In this document: in pieces, positions 14,701 through 21,105 of the stretch
Layout: every line of letters begins with the position of its first letter
Position numbering within the stretch: the first letter of the stretch is position 1
NCBI GenBank assembly: GCA_964505325.1
Contig: CAZDHT010000065.1
Location: 1 to 21,178 of the forward strand
Direction of reading: 5' to 3'
Source of the DNA: CAZDHT01 sp964505325
GTDB lineage: Bacteria > Planctomycetota > PUPC01
Length of the DNA: 21,178 nt
Translations under genes and position numbers: made by a program
Notes under the pieces: model-generated
What the model was told of the DNA's origin: nothing
Database searches by the model: none
The model's input: the letters and a program-made list of their open reading frames with translations, nothing else

Positions 14701-16512
14701 GCCGACCGGATGCTGGCCGCCGCTCGGGCCGTGATCGATCGGGCGCACCAGTACGTGAACAAGGACTTCTACGGGCGCGAGATGTCGCGCAGCCTCGAAC
14801 TGCTGAAGAAGGGGCTGCCGGTCTATGTCAGCACGCTGTCTCCGCTGCCCAAGGACTTCACGATGCGGGCGGGCGATCTGGCGGCGGCGCGGCTGATCCG
14901 GCTGCAGCAGCTCTCGCCGGATTTCGCGGCGAAGCTCGAGGCCGACGCCGGGCGCGGTCTGACCGGGCGCGACCCGGAGGAACAGTTCTATCGCCTGTGG
15001 GAATTCGCGGGGACCCGCACCGCGCAGGAAGCGCTCGCCCGCCTGTTCGCCGGCGCGGCAAAGACCGGCGGCGCCGGGGGACGGCGGCGGATGTGGCACC
15101 TGGCCGACGCGGCGCGGGTGTGCGGGCTCCGGGTGCCCGCGGGGTTCGTGGGGCGCGTGAGCGCGCCGCCGGCCCCGCCCGCACCGGTCCCGCTCCGCAT
15201 GCCGATGAAGGAATGGAACTACGACTTCAAAGACAAGGAGGGCGCCGCGCGGCTGGTGCTCGAACGCCGCGGCGACCGGACGCGGCACCCGGACCTCGTG
15301 TTCTTCGGCGCCCGCGTGCGGAAGCGGCTGGACAACAAGTTCGTGCTGACCTGCATGGACCTCCGGACCAGACAGGTGCTGTGGGAGGAGTCCAACATCC
15401 GGCTCAAGGGCAAGGGGCAGGAGCCGGGCTTCTTCGAAGCCTTCGTTCACGGCGAACTCGTCGTGGTGCACGGGCTCTACGACGTCCTGGCCTACGGGAT
15501 CAAGGGCCACGAGCTCAAATGGCGCTACCGCGTTCCGTTCGATTTCGAGATCAAGCACGCGGTGATGAGCGGCGACCTGCTCGTCCTGTCCGGCAAGGCC
15601 GAGACGCTTGCCCTGTACGTCCCGGCCTCGAGCAAGTCGGGCGAAGTGGTGTGGCAGGAGAAGGAGCAAGGCGACGTGTACGTCCCGCCGTACTTCTGCC
15701 GCGGTTCGAAGGGCCCAGGGCCCGAGTCCGGCGCCCGGCGCGACCGCCTCATCCTCGTCCGCAAGATGCCGTTCAACGTCACGGCGCGTTACCGGTCGAC
15801 CGGGAAGCTGATCGGCCGACTCGACCTGCCCGACCTGTCGCTCCACGAAAGGCACCCGCTCATCGACGGCGGCCCGAAGGCGCTTCCCGTCGCACACGAC
15901 GAAGACCTTCTGGTCGTGACGGACAACTGGTATTACATCGCGGTCGACACGACGCTGATGAAGACCCGGTGGAAACGCCTGATCGACCAGAACGATCTCA
16001 CGCGCGAGCCGGCCATGCGGCTGGCTCTGAGGGGCGGCTACCTTGCCGTGCTCAAGGAGAACTACGACCAGAAGGCGATCTACATGCTGTCCAGCCGCAC
16101 GGGCGAGGTGCTGTGGCGGACGGACCCGAAGAACGCGCGCTCGCCCCAGCCGATGTTTTCCACGCTGATCCTGGGCGACAAGGCGTTTGCATTGGCCCCG
16201 CATCCGGGCCGCGGGTTCTACTTCGTCGGGCGCGACTGCAAGACGGGCAAGCAGCTCTTCAGTACGGCAATGACGAAATACGACTCCAGGCCGAACGTCA
16301 GGCTGCGGCGGCGCGCGTACGGAGACTACGTGGTCGCCGAGGTTCAGGATCGGCAGACGTTCGAGCTCCACATGTTCGACGTAAGAACCGGCAAGCTCGT
16401 TCACGAGGTGAGGAAGAAGGGAGTGGGATCGTTTGGCGTGCATGGCCGCGTCTCGGCGACGGTCCAGAACGGCCGGCTGGTATTCCTGAGCAAGAACAAA
16501 CTCAGCCTGTGA
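11794..16512 (+). CDS. Large exported PQQ-like beta-propeller / TPR protein
   Basis: A 1572-residue protein starting at TTG 11794, with GGAGG (11781-11785) 8 nt upstream. The N-terminus MSNRGPTRLASLLLLAC is a signal peptide, and LLAC at 14-17 is a possible lipobox, so it may be a lipoprotein. Segments in order: a TPR-like region (about 95-235, for example REQQGRYRDALKMYQMVIDKYP); a PQQ-like propeller (about 320-745) with repeats such as LVALDEVTGQLKWAF, IAFESTTGRVQWRKP, IAALDARSGRVKWL, FCIDRRNGKVLWC and HLVDPATGKTVWSS; a second TPR-rich helical part (about 830-1000); and a C-terminal propeller (about 1140-1572) with CMDLRTRQVLWEE, YMLSSRTGEVLWRT and MFDVRTGKLVHEV. These repeats are of the BamB/quinoprotein type, but the quinone-binding and calcium residues of true dehydrogenases are not evident. 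A scaffold or binding role in the envelope is more likely than an enzyme. The gene has its own promoter. Confidence 0.9.
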   Translation: MSNRGPTRLASLLLLACTAAAAFGAQPAPPPEKATPRDPYKDIYAKYTPSFLRWMATQDRYGGEFQGWRPPEKVMKLSSELAFFTLNLIHQDSRADALVKAAIGREQQGRYRDALKMYQMVIDKYPHVLYRVSKFGVFVPISQYCQRRILGFPPRDLDFYRTVHDARARESFDQARRKNSLIGLSEIVDRMLATSYGGRAIVELGNASLDNGHYLAALEYFSTIRDFFPPPQLRTPELDLKVAYCLKMLGGAPAKPSGKRVKSDLPKAHLERLETAVAAATRDRPPFHSQLASPGCLTTDDYTLLPPTKDPLSLAEPVWKRTMPGSRNDYFLYAQPVVSSNSIIYRHKNIVYSRSILNGELRWVNDLGGRAIWQTWHGRKFPMEDLLVQDGLVFATLYKGGPSLVALDEVTGQLKWAFGPMAAATEEEARMRFEAAPAGGPRTVYANYVLDNIEGETHTDTEYGVIAFESTTGRVQWRKPLCRLAPGKFSAGFAVRRRNRVRSYTSPPLYHQGTVYCNTNAGGIAALDARSGRVKWLMRYPSWPGIHDATRAFGGFGQYTPLRMNSQILWYNQRPLVLGDRLYVLPVDTKFMFCIDRRNGKVLWCRPKGSHRGGSHNSLYEGSATYFLGPIATGELVMVYSSRQAAVHLVDPATGKTVWSSGDPVAPIGHPSMRHYFYFGSGVGIGAGADRWNYQLAARPFLSSDGIVCLTSFHYWGYPVYGWAMNLCRVSLADRKILGRRRYLSGELISRARHDIGWAPKLLKELEDLPHKDAKVKARMKAYREMAADTVPVNPHGPFMPHSRVTFKRYGVLFELRFGPRHVAMVYEREAVRGALAKQTGPEADFARAELDFADARYRRSADLLKKCLATISSEDLDFRAVINQQLFRVHQRLGRSAIRAADLDHELAHCLGMSRTASTLAEEIETLFALSEAYTRRGKPVQAARALRSVISTYGHHEYPLPRASAGAADRMLAAARAVIDRAHQYVNKDFYGREMSRSLELLKKGLPVYVSTLSPLPKDFTMRAGDLAAARLIRLQQLSPDFAAKLEADAGRGLTGRDPEEQFYRLWEFAGTRTAQEALARLFAGAAKTGGAGGRRRMWHLADAARVCGLRVPAGFVGRVSAPPAPPAPVPLRMPMKEWNYDFKDKEGAARLVLERRGDRTRHPDLVFFGARVRKRLDNKFVLTCMDLRTRQVLWEESNIRLKGKGQEPGFFEAFVHGELVVVHGLYDVLAYGIKGHELKWRYRVPFDFEIKHAVMSGDLLVLSGKAETLALYVPASSKSGEVVWQEKEQGDVYVPPYFCRGSKGPGPESGARRDRLILVRKMPFNVTARYRSTGKLIGRLDLPDLSLHERHPLIDGGPKALPVAHDEDLLVVTDNWYYIAVDTTLMKTRWKRLIDQNDLTREPAMRLALRGGYLAVLKENYDQKAIYMLSSRTGEVLWRTDPKNARSPQPMFSTLILGDKAFALAPHPGRGFYFVGRDCKTGKQLFSTAMTKYDSRPNVRLRRRAYGDYVVAEVQDRQTFELHMFDVRTGKLVHEVRKKGVGSFGVHGRVSATVQNGRLVFLSKNKLSL

Positions 16513-16599
16513 GAGGGCTGAATCTTGCGGCGTGCGAGTCCCGTCAGACTCTCCCCGTCACATCCTCTGAGAACCGCGCCGGCACCGGACACCCGCCAG

Positions 16600-16617
16600 C
16601 GTTGCCCTTCGGCAACG
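16600..16617 (+). terminator. Possible weak terminator of the PQQ gene
   Basis: CGTTGCC (16600-16606) pairs with GGCAACG (16611-16617) around CTTC, 88 nt after the stop codon. No T tract follows, so intrinsic termination is doubtful. Confidence 0.25.
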
Positions 16618-16816
16618 GAAGATAACTTGTTGCGCGGGCGGCTCTTACGCACGCAGTCGCGGCTCGGGACCGGGAACATGTTGCCTGAAAGCCACGGACG
16701 CCCGTTTGCGGGACCTCCGCCAAACCGGCAAGAAGACGTGCCCTCTCGACACTAAGCCTGCCAAGAACAGGACTTACAGACCGCCCAGTCCCCGCAGCCG
16801 CTTTTTCCCGCGATTA

Positions 16817-16832
16817 TGGCACGCCCTTTGCT
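16817..16832 (+). promoter_or_regulatory. Sigma-54 (RpoN) promoter of the PEP-CTERM unit
   Basis: TGGCACGCCCTTTGCT matches the RpoN consensus TGGCACG-N4-TTGCW at every defined base. The -24 GG is at 16818-16819 and the -12 GC at 16830-16831, with correct spacing. Transcription would start near 16843, leaving a leader of about 330-415 nt depending on which start codon is used. In several PEP-CTERM/exosortase bacteria, the PrsK/PrsR two-component system with RpoN controls PEP-CTERM genes; that this applies here is inference. Enhancer sites could not be identified. Confidence 0.75.
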
Positions 16833-16931
16833 CTATTCACCGGCGGATACACAAGCGGGCTCGCATCGTCGGCGGCCAGTGACGGTGACCCTGGCCTCGC
16901 CGGCGCCCAAATGCTTCAGCGCGGCGATCAC

Positions 16932-16961
16932 CACGCGGCGTGGCGATCACCGCGCCGCGTG
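16932..16961 (+). promoter_or_regulatory. GC-rich stem-loop in the PEP-CTERM leader
   Basis: CACGCGGCG (16932-16940) pairs with CGCCGCGTG (16953-16961) around a 12-nt loop. The word GGCGATCACC occurs twice here, once overlapping the loop, so alternative pairings are possible. It lies about 90-120 nt after the expected RpoN start and would be at the 5' part of the leader RNA. Confidence 0.35.
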
Positions 16962-17157
16962 CCGGGCGCGCGAGACGACAGGACATTGTGGCAACCGGAG
17001 CCATGACGCAGCGGCGTGTGCCATCTGGCGGACAAGAATGGCCGCCCGTGTGACGGCGAAGGCGCAGCCGACAAAACGGAAGGCAGAACGGCAGAAGATC
17101 GAAGTGGCAGTAAGGCCAGGAGTCGGAAAACCGTGTTTGCCCGTGGCAAGGCCCCGG

Positions 17158-17175
17158 GCAGAAAGGGGGTCTGCG
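17158..17175 (+). promoter_or_regulatory. Upstream ribosome site enclosed in a small hairpin
   Basis: GCAGA (17158-17162) pairs with TCTGC (17170-17174), leaving AAGGGGG in the loop. The loop holds the Shine-Dalgarno site for ATG 17176. The second ribosome site (17245-17253) lacks this hairpin because its flank reads TGCGC instead of TCTGC. Confidence 0.35.
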
Positions 17176-17274
17176 ATGAGTAGGTTGAGAGTTGGGCTGT
17201 TGCGAAGAAGTCTTGTGGCGGAAGTGTTCGGGACGGGTCTTGTGGAAAGGGGGTGCGCGATGGGTAGGTTGGGC
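17161..17274 (+). repeat. Tandem duplication of the translation start region
   Basis: GAAAGGGGG-N6-ATG occurs at 17161-17178 and again at 17245-17262, 84 nt apart and in the same frame, and both are followed by GTAGGTTG after one differing codon position. About the first 26 bases agree with 3 differences. The upstream copy would add 28 residues before the normal signal peptide. It may be a duplicated start or the fused relic of a deleted upstream PEP-CTERM gene. Confidence 0.65.
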
Positions 17275-20200
17275 AATGGATTGGTGATGATGGCATTGGT
17301 GGCGGCGCTGTCGGTTCCGGCGGTCGCCAACAGCATTTACTGGGAAGACGGGGACGGGGTCTCGGGCACGATCGCGGGTGCGGGGTGGAACGATCTCCAG
17401 ACGGGGATCGACCTCGCCCAAGGCAAGGCCAAGGCGGAGACCACCGGCGTGGCACCGGCCGGCCCCGGCAAGGTCCACGTGGAAGGCGCGACCTATCAGC
17501 GTGCCACCGGCGACGCCACGGTGGGTGACCTCCTGGTCCGCCAGAAGACGACGTATGATCCGGGCACGGGGCCGGTCGACGTGAACCTGCCGGGCATCGA
17601 CTTCAAGGGCGGTTACGACCCCACCTTCACCACCCAGGGCGCCAAGAGCACGCTGGACGTGAACGGAGCTTCGTCCGCGAACAACCAGTACCGCGTGCTT
17701 CAGGTCTCGGCGCCAGGCTGCCTGGTGGACAACTTTGAAGTGACGAAAGGCAACCCGTCTAAGGTCTTGGGCGGCGGCATCTACGTCTCGAGCACCGGCG
17801 ACAACGCGACCCTCCAGAACCTGGTGGTCAAGAGCAACTATACCTACGGTTCATACGGTTCGGCCGCCGGCGGGGGAATTGCGGTGAACGCCGCCGACGG
17901 TGTGCGGATCAGCAGTTGTGAGATCACCAGCAACAAGGCCAACAACACGGGCGGCGGAATCTACGTCGCCAACTCGGGAACCAGCACCGCTCCCGTCATC
18001 ATCGAGCACTCGACCATCAGCGGCAACTCGACGGTCAAGACCAACTATAGCTATAGCGGCAACTCGGGCGGCGGCATCTACGTCGCGCAGAGTTCCGGCA
18101 ACCCGGCGAGCCGGGCGCTCATCGCCAACTGCGAGATCGAGGGAAATCGCTCGCGCTTCGGCTCGGGCGTTGCGTTCAGCGCCTGGGAGACCGCCAGCCG
18201 GCTGGTCGTCTTCGGCTCGACGATCACCGGCAACTACTGGAACTCGAGCAGCTCGTACCCGGGCCAGGGCAACGGCATCTACGCGGGCGTCCGCGGAAAC
18301 ACCATCATCGCCAACTGCACCGTCGCGGACAACACCCATCCGACCGTCCCAGGACAGTACGGGGTCTTCGCGCAGTACGGCTCCTGGGGAGGAGCCGGCC
18401 GCATCGTGTTGGTCAATTCCGTGTTGTCGGATAACGACAAGGGCATGTACGATCTGCGCTACTACTATCTTCAGTACGGAGCCGGCTCGGCCTACACTGA
18501 CCTTCAGAACACAACGGTGAACGAGGCCAACTACTACGAGCGCGACGACGCCGAGGCCAATGTCAACTCGACCACGTTCCTCGCGGCGCTAACCGCCGGG
18601 CTCCCGACCTGCGGCTACCACAGCCGCGACGCGAGTGGCGCGCTCTCCAGCCTGATCGAGCAGAACATCGAGGGCGATCCGTTGTTTCTGGACGGCGCCG
18701 ACCCCGACCCGTATCAGTTGACGCCGGGCAGCAGCCTGGCGCTGAACAACGGCCTGACGTTCGACGACGCGGGCGGCTTCACGTACGTGGATGCCAACTA
18801 CGACGGCAACTACGACGCGCTGTACGACATCATCGTCGCCGGCACGGTGCCGGCCGGCAACCACTTCGTGTACATGACCGACCTGCTCGGCAATCCGCGT
18901 CTGGTCGGGGTGATCGACCGCGGCGCCTACGAGCTGAGCGGAATGCCGATCCCCGAGCCGGGCGTCTTGGCATTGTTTGCTCTGGGACTGCCGGCGCTGA
19001 TGAGGCGGCGGCGCAAGAAGGAAAGGAGTTGTAGGATGAGGAAGTTGATGGTTGGATTGCTTGTAACGGGATTGGCTGTGGCGTTGGCCCTCCCTGGATA
19101 CGCGGACGAGATCCGCTGGGACGACGGCGACGGCGGGTCGGGCAGTTACTCGGGTGTGAATTTCACGTGGGACAACATGCAGGCGGCCATCACCAACGCC
19201 GAGGGTGGCGGTGGTGGAGGCGGCGCCGGTACCGTCAAGGTGTCGGGCAGCTTGACACGCCCCGCAGACGACCCCGCCACGGGCGACCTCGAGGTCAACA
19301 CCGGCAAGGTCTCCATCAGCGGCGGTTGGGACGCCGCGTTCGCGAGCCAGGACTTCGTCAACAAGTCCGTTCTGAACGTTAACGGCAAGTTCACCGGCGC
19401 CAACAGCGGCTACGACGCGAACAACAGCTTCCGCGTGCTCAAGATCGACGCCAGCGACACCACGGTCGACAACTTCGAGATCACAGGCGGCAGGACGGAG
19501 GGCAACAGTGCAGCGGGCGTCAGTGGCAACGGAACAGGGGTATACGTGACCAGCAACGGGAACAACACCACGCTCCAGAATCTGAAGGTCACCGGGAACC
19601 TGATGTCGACGCAGGGATATCGCCCCGGCAAGGGTGGCGGCGGTATCGCCGTGGTCGGCGGGAGCCAGACCACCGAGCTGACCGGCGTGAAAATCACCCA
19701 TTCCGAAGTCAGCAGCAACCGGGCCATGGAGCGCGGCGGCGGCATCTACGCGGCCAACGCCGGGACATCGGCTTCACCGATGATCGTCGAGTACTGTGAT
19801 GTCACCGGGAACTCGGTCTCCGGCGAGACCTACCGGCCCTACGCCCGCGGCGGCGGCATCGCCCTCGGCAGCGGGGACTACGACAACGACCACTACGTGC
19901 TGATCGCCAACACCAAGATTACCGAGAACCTCGCGTCGCAGGGCGGCGGCCTCTACAACAACACGTTCGAGGACGAGTGCCGCGTGATCGTGGTCAACTC
20001 GCTCATCGAGGGCAACCGCGAGAAGACCAGCAGCGAGGGCGGAGCCGGCGGGATCTGGGGGCCCACCGGCGGCCGTACGTACATCGTCAACTCGAACGTG
20101 GTGGACAACATCAACGCGAACGACCCCAACGCGACCGGCATCGAGGCCCGAAGGTACTCCTGGCGAGGATCCGATGGCCGCCTTGTCTTCATCAACTCGC

Positions 20201-20760
20201 TGACCGCGGACAACAACGGCATGCTGGTGGACGCCGACCCCAGCGGCGGTGGAGCGCAGGAGGCGCACATCGACTTCCGGAACACCACGGTGGATGAGGT
20301 GATCTTCTACCAGTACAACCAGGCGACCCCGCCGGACGACACGTCGCCCACGCTGGCCGGCGCCCTGGCCTTCCCCACCGCAGGGACCATACCACCCATG
20401 TTCCACAGCATCGACGCCGCCGGGGCCATCGTGCAGACGATGCAGGCCAACATCGACGGCGACATCACCCTGGCGGTGAACATGCTGGACAAGGGCCTGA
20501 CCGGCGCCGGCGCGGGGTACACGTACGTGGACGTGAACCACGACGGCAACTACGACGCGCTGCTGGACGTGATCGTGGCTGGCACGCTACCCGCGGGGAG
20601 CCACTTCGCTTACCTCACCGACCTGGCGGGCGCGCAGCGCCTGGTCGGATCGGAAATCGACCGCGGCGCCTACGAGTTGGCCGCCGCGCCCATTCCCGAG
20701 CCGGCGGGTCTCGCCCTCATGCTGCTTGGCCTGCCGCTGCTGCGGCGCCGGCGGGCGTAA
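17260..20760 (+). CDS. Continuous frame fusing two PEP-CTERM beta-helix precursors
   Basis: From ATG 17260 the frame runs 1166 residues. ATG 17176 has an identical ribosome site (GAAAGGGGG, 6 nt spacing), but 17260 directly opens a standard signal peptide (MGRLGNGLVMMALVAALSVPAVA). The first module (residues 1-592) has a right-handed parallel beta-helix pattern of GGGIYV, GNS and IANC-type turns, then a choice-of-anchor-Q-like end (GDPLFLDG, LGNPRLVGVIDRGAYE) and a PEP-CTERM tail: PIPEP at 563-567, a hydrophobic stretch, then RRRRKK. Instead of a stop, the frame continues through ERSCR into a second signal peptide and a second complete precursor. PEP-CTERM tails are cut and anchored by exosortase, so the modules would be separated or the frame is an error. 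Transcription is probably RpoN-dependent. A single-base indel near 19021-19026 is the simplest explanation for the missing stop. Confidence 0.8.
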   Translation: MGRLGNGLVMMALVAALSVPAVANSIYWEDGDGVSGTIAGAGWNDLQTGIDLAQGKAKAETTGVAPAGPGKVHVEGATYQRATGDATVGDLLVRQKTTYDPGTGPVDVNLPGIDFKGGYDPTFTTQGAKSTLDVNGASSANNQYRVLQVSAPGCLVDNFEVTKGNPSKVLGGGIYVSSTGDNATLQNLVVKSNYTYGSYGSAAGGGIAVNAADGVRISSCEITSNKANNTGGGIYVANSGTSTAPVIIEHSTISGNSTVKTNYSYSGNSGGGIYVAQSSGNPASRALIANCEIEGNRSRFGSGVAFSAWETASRLVVFGSTITGNYWNSSSSYPGQGNGIYAGVRGNTIIANCTVADNTHPTVPGQYGVFAQYGSWGGAGRIVLVNSVLSDNDKGMYDLRYYYLQYGAGSAYTDLQNTTVNEANYYERDDAEANVNSTTFLAALTAGLPTCGYHSRDASGALSSLIEQNIEGDPLFLDGADPDPYQLTPGSSLALNNGLTFDDAGGFTYVDANYDGNYDALYDIIVAGTVPAGNHFVYMTDLLGNPRLVGVIDRGAYELSGMPIPEPGVLALFALGLPALMRRRRKKERSCRMRKLMVGLLVTGLAVALALPGYADEIRWDDGDGGSGSYSGVNFTWDNMQAAITNAEGGGGGGGAGTVKVSGSLTRPADDPATGDLEVNTGKVSISGGWDAAFASQDFVNKSVLNVNGKFTGANSGYDANNSFRVLKIDASDTTVDNFEITGGRTEGNSAAGVSGNGTGVYVTSNGNNTTLQNLKVTGNLMSTQGYRPGKGGGGIAVVGGSQTTELTGVKITHSEVSSNRAMERGGGIYAANAGTSASPMIVEYCDVTGNSVSGETYRPYARGGGIALGSGDYDNDHYVLIANTKITENLASQGGGLYNNTFEDECRVIVVNSLIEGNREKTSSEGGAGGIWGPTGGRTYIVNSNVVDNINANDPNATGIEARRYSWRGSDGRLVFINSLTADNNGMLVDADPSGGGAQEAHIDFRNTTVDEVIFYQYNQATPPDDTSPTLAGALAFPTAGTIPPMFHSIDAAGAIVQTMQANIDGDITLAVNMLDKGLTGAGAGYTYVDVNHDGNYDALLDVIVAGTLPAGSHFAYLTDLAGAQRLVGSEIDRGAYELAAAPIPEPAGLALMLLGLPLLRRRRA
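18946..19014 (+). other. PEP-CTERM sorting signal of the first precursor
   Basis: It encodes PIPEP, then a hydrophobic segment of about 14 residues, then four arginines, which is the canonical tripartite exosortase substrate tail. In a normal precursor it lies at the very C-terminus. Here it is internal in the open frame, 7 residues before the methionine of the next signal peptide. Confidence 0.85.
19018..19028 (+). promoter_or_regulatory. Strong Shine-Dalgarno site for the second precursor
   Basis: AAGGAAAGGAG lies 7 nt before ATG 19036. An out-of-frame TAG (19032-19034) sits between them, just where a stop for the first gene would be expected. Confidence 0.75.
19036..20760 (+). CDS. Second PEP-CTERM beta-helix precursor (likely independent gene)
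   Basis: Read from ATG 19036 this is a complete 574-residue PEP-CTERM precursor. It has a signal peptide (MRKLMVGLLVTGLAVALALPGYA), an N-terminal DEIRWDDGDGGSG that matches NSIYWEDGDGVSG of the first precursor, a run of seven glycines, beta-helix repeats (GGGIYAAN, GGGIALGSG, GGGLYNN), the end segment RLVGSEIDRGAYE, and a C-terminal PIPEP, hydrophobic stretch and RRRRA. It is a tandem paralogue of the first precursor. It would be exported by Sec, cut by exosortase and anchored or released at the surface. It is also listed as part of the continuous frame 17260-20760 because no stop separates the two. The strong ribosome site argues for separate translation. Confidence 0.75.
   Translation: MRKLMVGLLVTGLAVALALPGYADEIRWDDGDGGSGSYSGVNFTWDNMQAAITNAEGGGGGGGAGTVKVSGSLTRPADDPATGDLEVNTGKVSISGGWDAAFASQDFVNKSVLNVNGKFTGANSGYDANNSFRVLKIDASDTTVDNFEITGGRTEGNSAAGVSGNGTGVYVTSNGNNTTLQNLKVTGNLMSTQGYRPGKGGGGIAVVGGSQTTELTGVKITHSEVSSNRAMERGGGIYAANAGTSASPMIVEYCDVTGNSVSGETYRPYARGGGIALGSGDYDNDHYVLIANTKITENLASQGGGLYNNTFEDECRVIVVNSLIEGNREKTSSEGGAGGIWGPTGGRTYIVNSNVVDNINANDPNATGIEARRYSWRGSDGRLVFINSLTADNNGMLVDADPSGGGAQEAHIDFRNTTVDEVIFYQYNQATPPDDTSPTLAGALAFPTAGTIPPMFHSIDAAGAIVQTMQANIDGDITLAVNMLDKGLTGAGAGYTYVDVNHDGNYDALLDVIVAGTLPAGSHFAYLTDLAGAQRLVGSEIDRGAYELAAAPIPEPAGLALMLLGLPLLRRRRA
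20692..20757 (+). other. PEP-CTERM sorting signal of the second precursor
   Basis: PIPEP, then a leucine-rich stretch, then RRRRA and the stop codon. This is the standard C-terminal exosortase recognition tail. No exosortase gene is in the window. Confidence 0.9.
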
Positions 20761-20795
20761 CCGGTTCGCAGCGGCTTACTAACGTTTCGCACGGC

Positions 20796-20825
20796 AAAGG
20801 CCCTCCCGTTCGCGGGAGGGCCTTT
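20796..20825 (+). terminator. Strong intrinsic terminator of the PEP-CTERM unit
   Basis: AAAGGCCCTCCCG (20796-20808) pairs perfectly with CGGGAGGGCCTTT (20813-20825) around a TTCG loop, giving a 13-bp stem 36 nt after the stop. The terminal A/T pairs supply the U tract. It could work in both directions. Confidence 0.92.
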
Positions 20826-20876
20826 CCTCTGGGTCATCTCTCGATTCCGGGGAGTTGGGAGTCGCGCCGATCCGAC

Positions 20877-21059
20877 AGCCCTGAAAGGGCGTCATGGGAC
20901 AGCCCAGGGCAACGCCCTGGGTCAGCGGTGGCCGAGACGACAAGAGCCCTGAAGGGGCGACATAGCCGGTCGTATTTCGCCCTTTCAGGGCTGGCCGCGT
21001 TTGTTGCCCGAGTTCCCAGGGCGTTGCCCTGGGCTATCGCATTCCGCCCCTCCGGGGCT
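20877..21059. repeat. Inverted pair of palindromic CCCAGGGC/CCCTGAAAGGG repeats
   Basis: AGCCCTGAAAGGGCG (20877-20891) is the exact complement of 20978-20992, and the 21 bases 20901-20921 (itself a CCCAGGGC-AAC-GCCCTGGG palindrome) are the exact complement of 21015-21035. AGCCCTGAAGGGGCG (20945-20959) also resembles the complement of the stretch ending near 21059. Two oppositely oriented copies of one composite unit are therefore present. From memory, units of this type are frequent in planctomycete and verrucomicrobial genomes. The open frame across them (20928-21128) is a translation of the repeat, not a gene. Confidence 0.85.
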
Positions 21060-21105
21060 GGAAACCTGCAAATCAGTTGTTCGGAATCCGAGCATCTGCG
21101 ATATT

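Larger units (their letters stand above)
16513..17259. other. Long non-coding leader between the PQQ and PEP-CTERM genes
   Basis: About 750 bp without a supportable gene. It holds a possible hairpin end for the PQQ transcript (16600-16617), a bulged hairpin (16704-16725), the sigma-54 site (16817-16832), a 9-bp stem (16932-16961) and the duplicated start region (17161-17259). The downstream frame is open from 16816, but the sequence from there to 17175 lies at and after the sigma-54 site, has no ribosome site at its ATG, and reads as Arg/Ala-rich low-complexity sequence. Confidence 0.6.

Noticed and set aside
13648..16443. 931-codon minus-strand open frame opposite the PQQ gene
   Set aside because: It is a high-GC antisense shadow. 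The plus-strand frame carries clear PQQ repeats, a promoter and a ribosome site; the antisense translation is His/Arg/Val-rich without motifs.
16816..17175. N-terminal extension of the PEP-CTERM frame starting at ATG 16816
   Set aside because: The sigma-54 promoter overlaps the start codon, there is no ribosome site, and the sequence is low-complexity Arg/Ala. The signal peptide begins far downstream.
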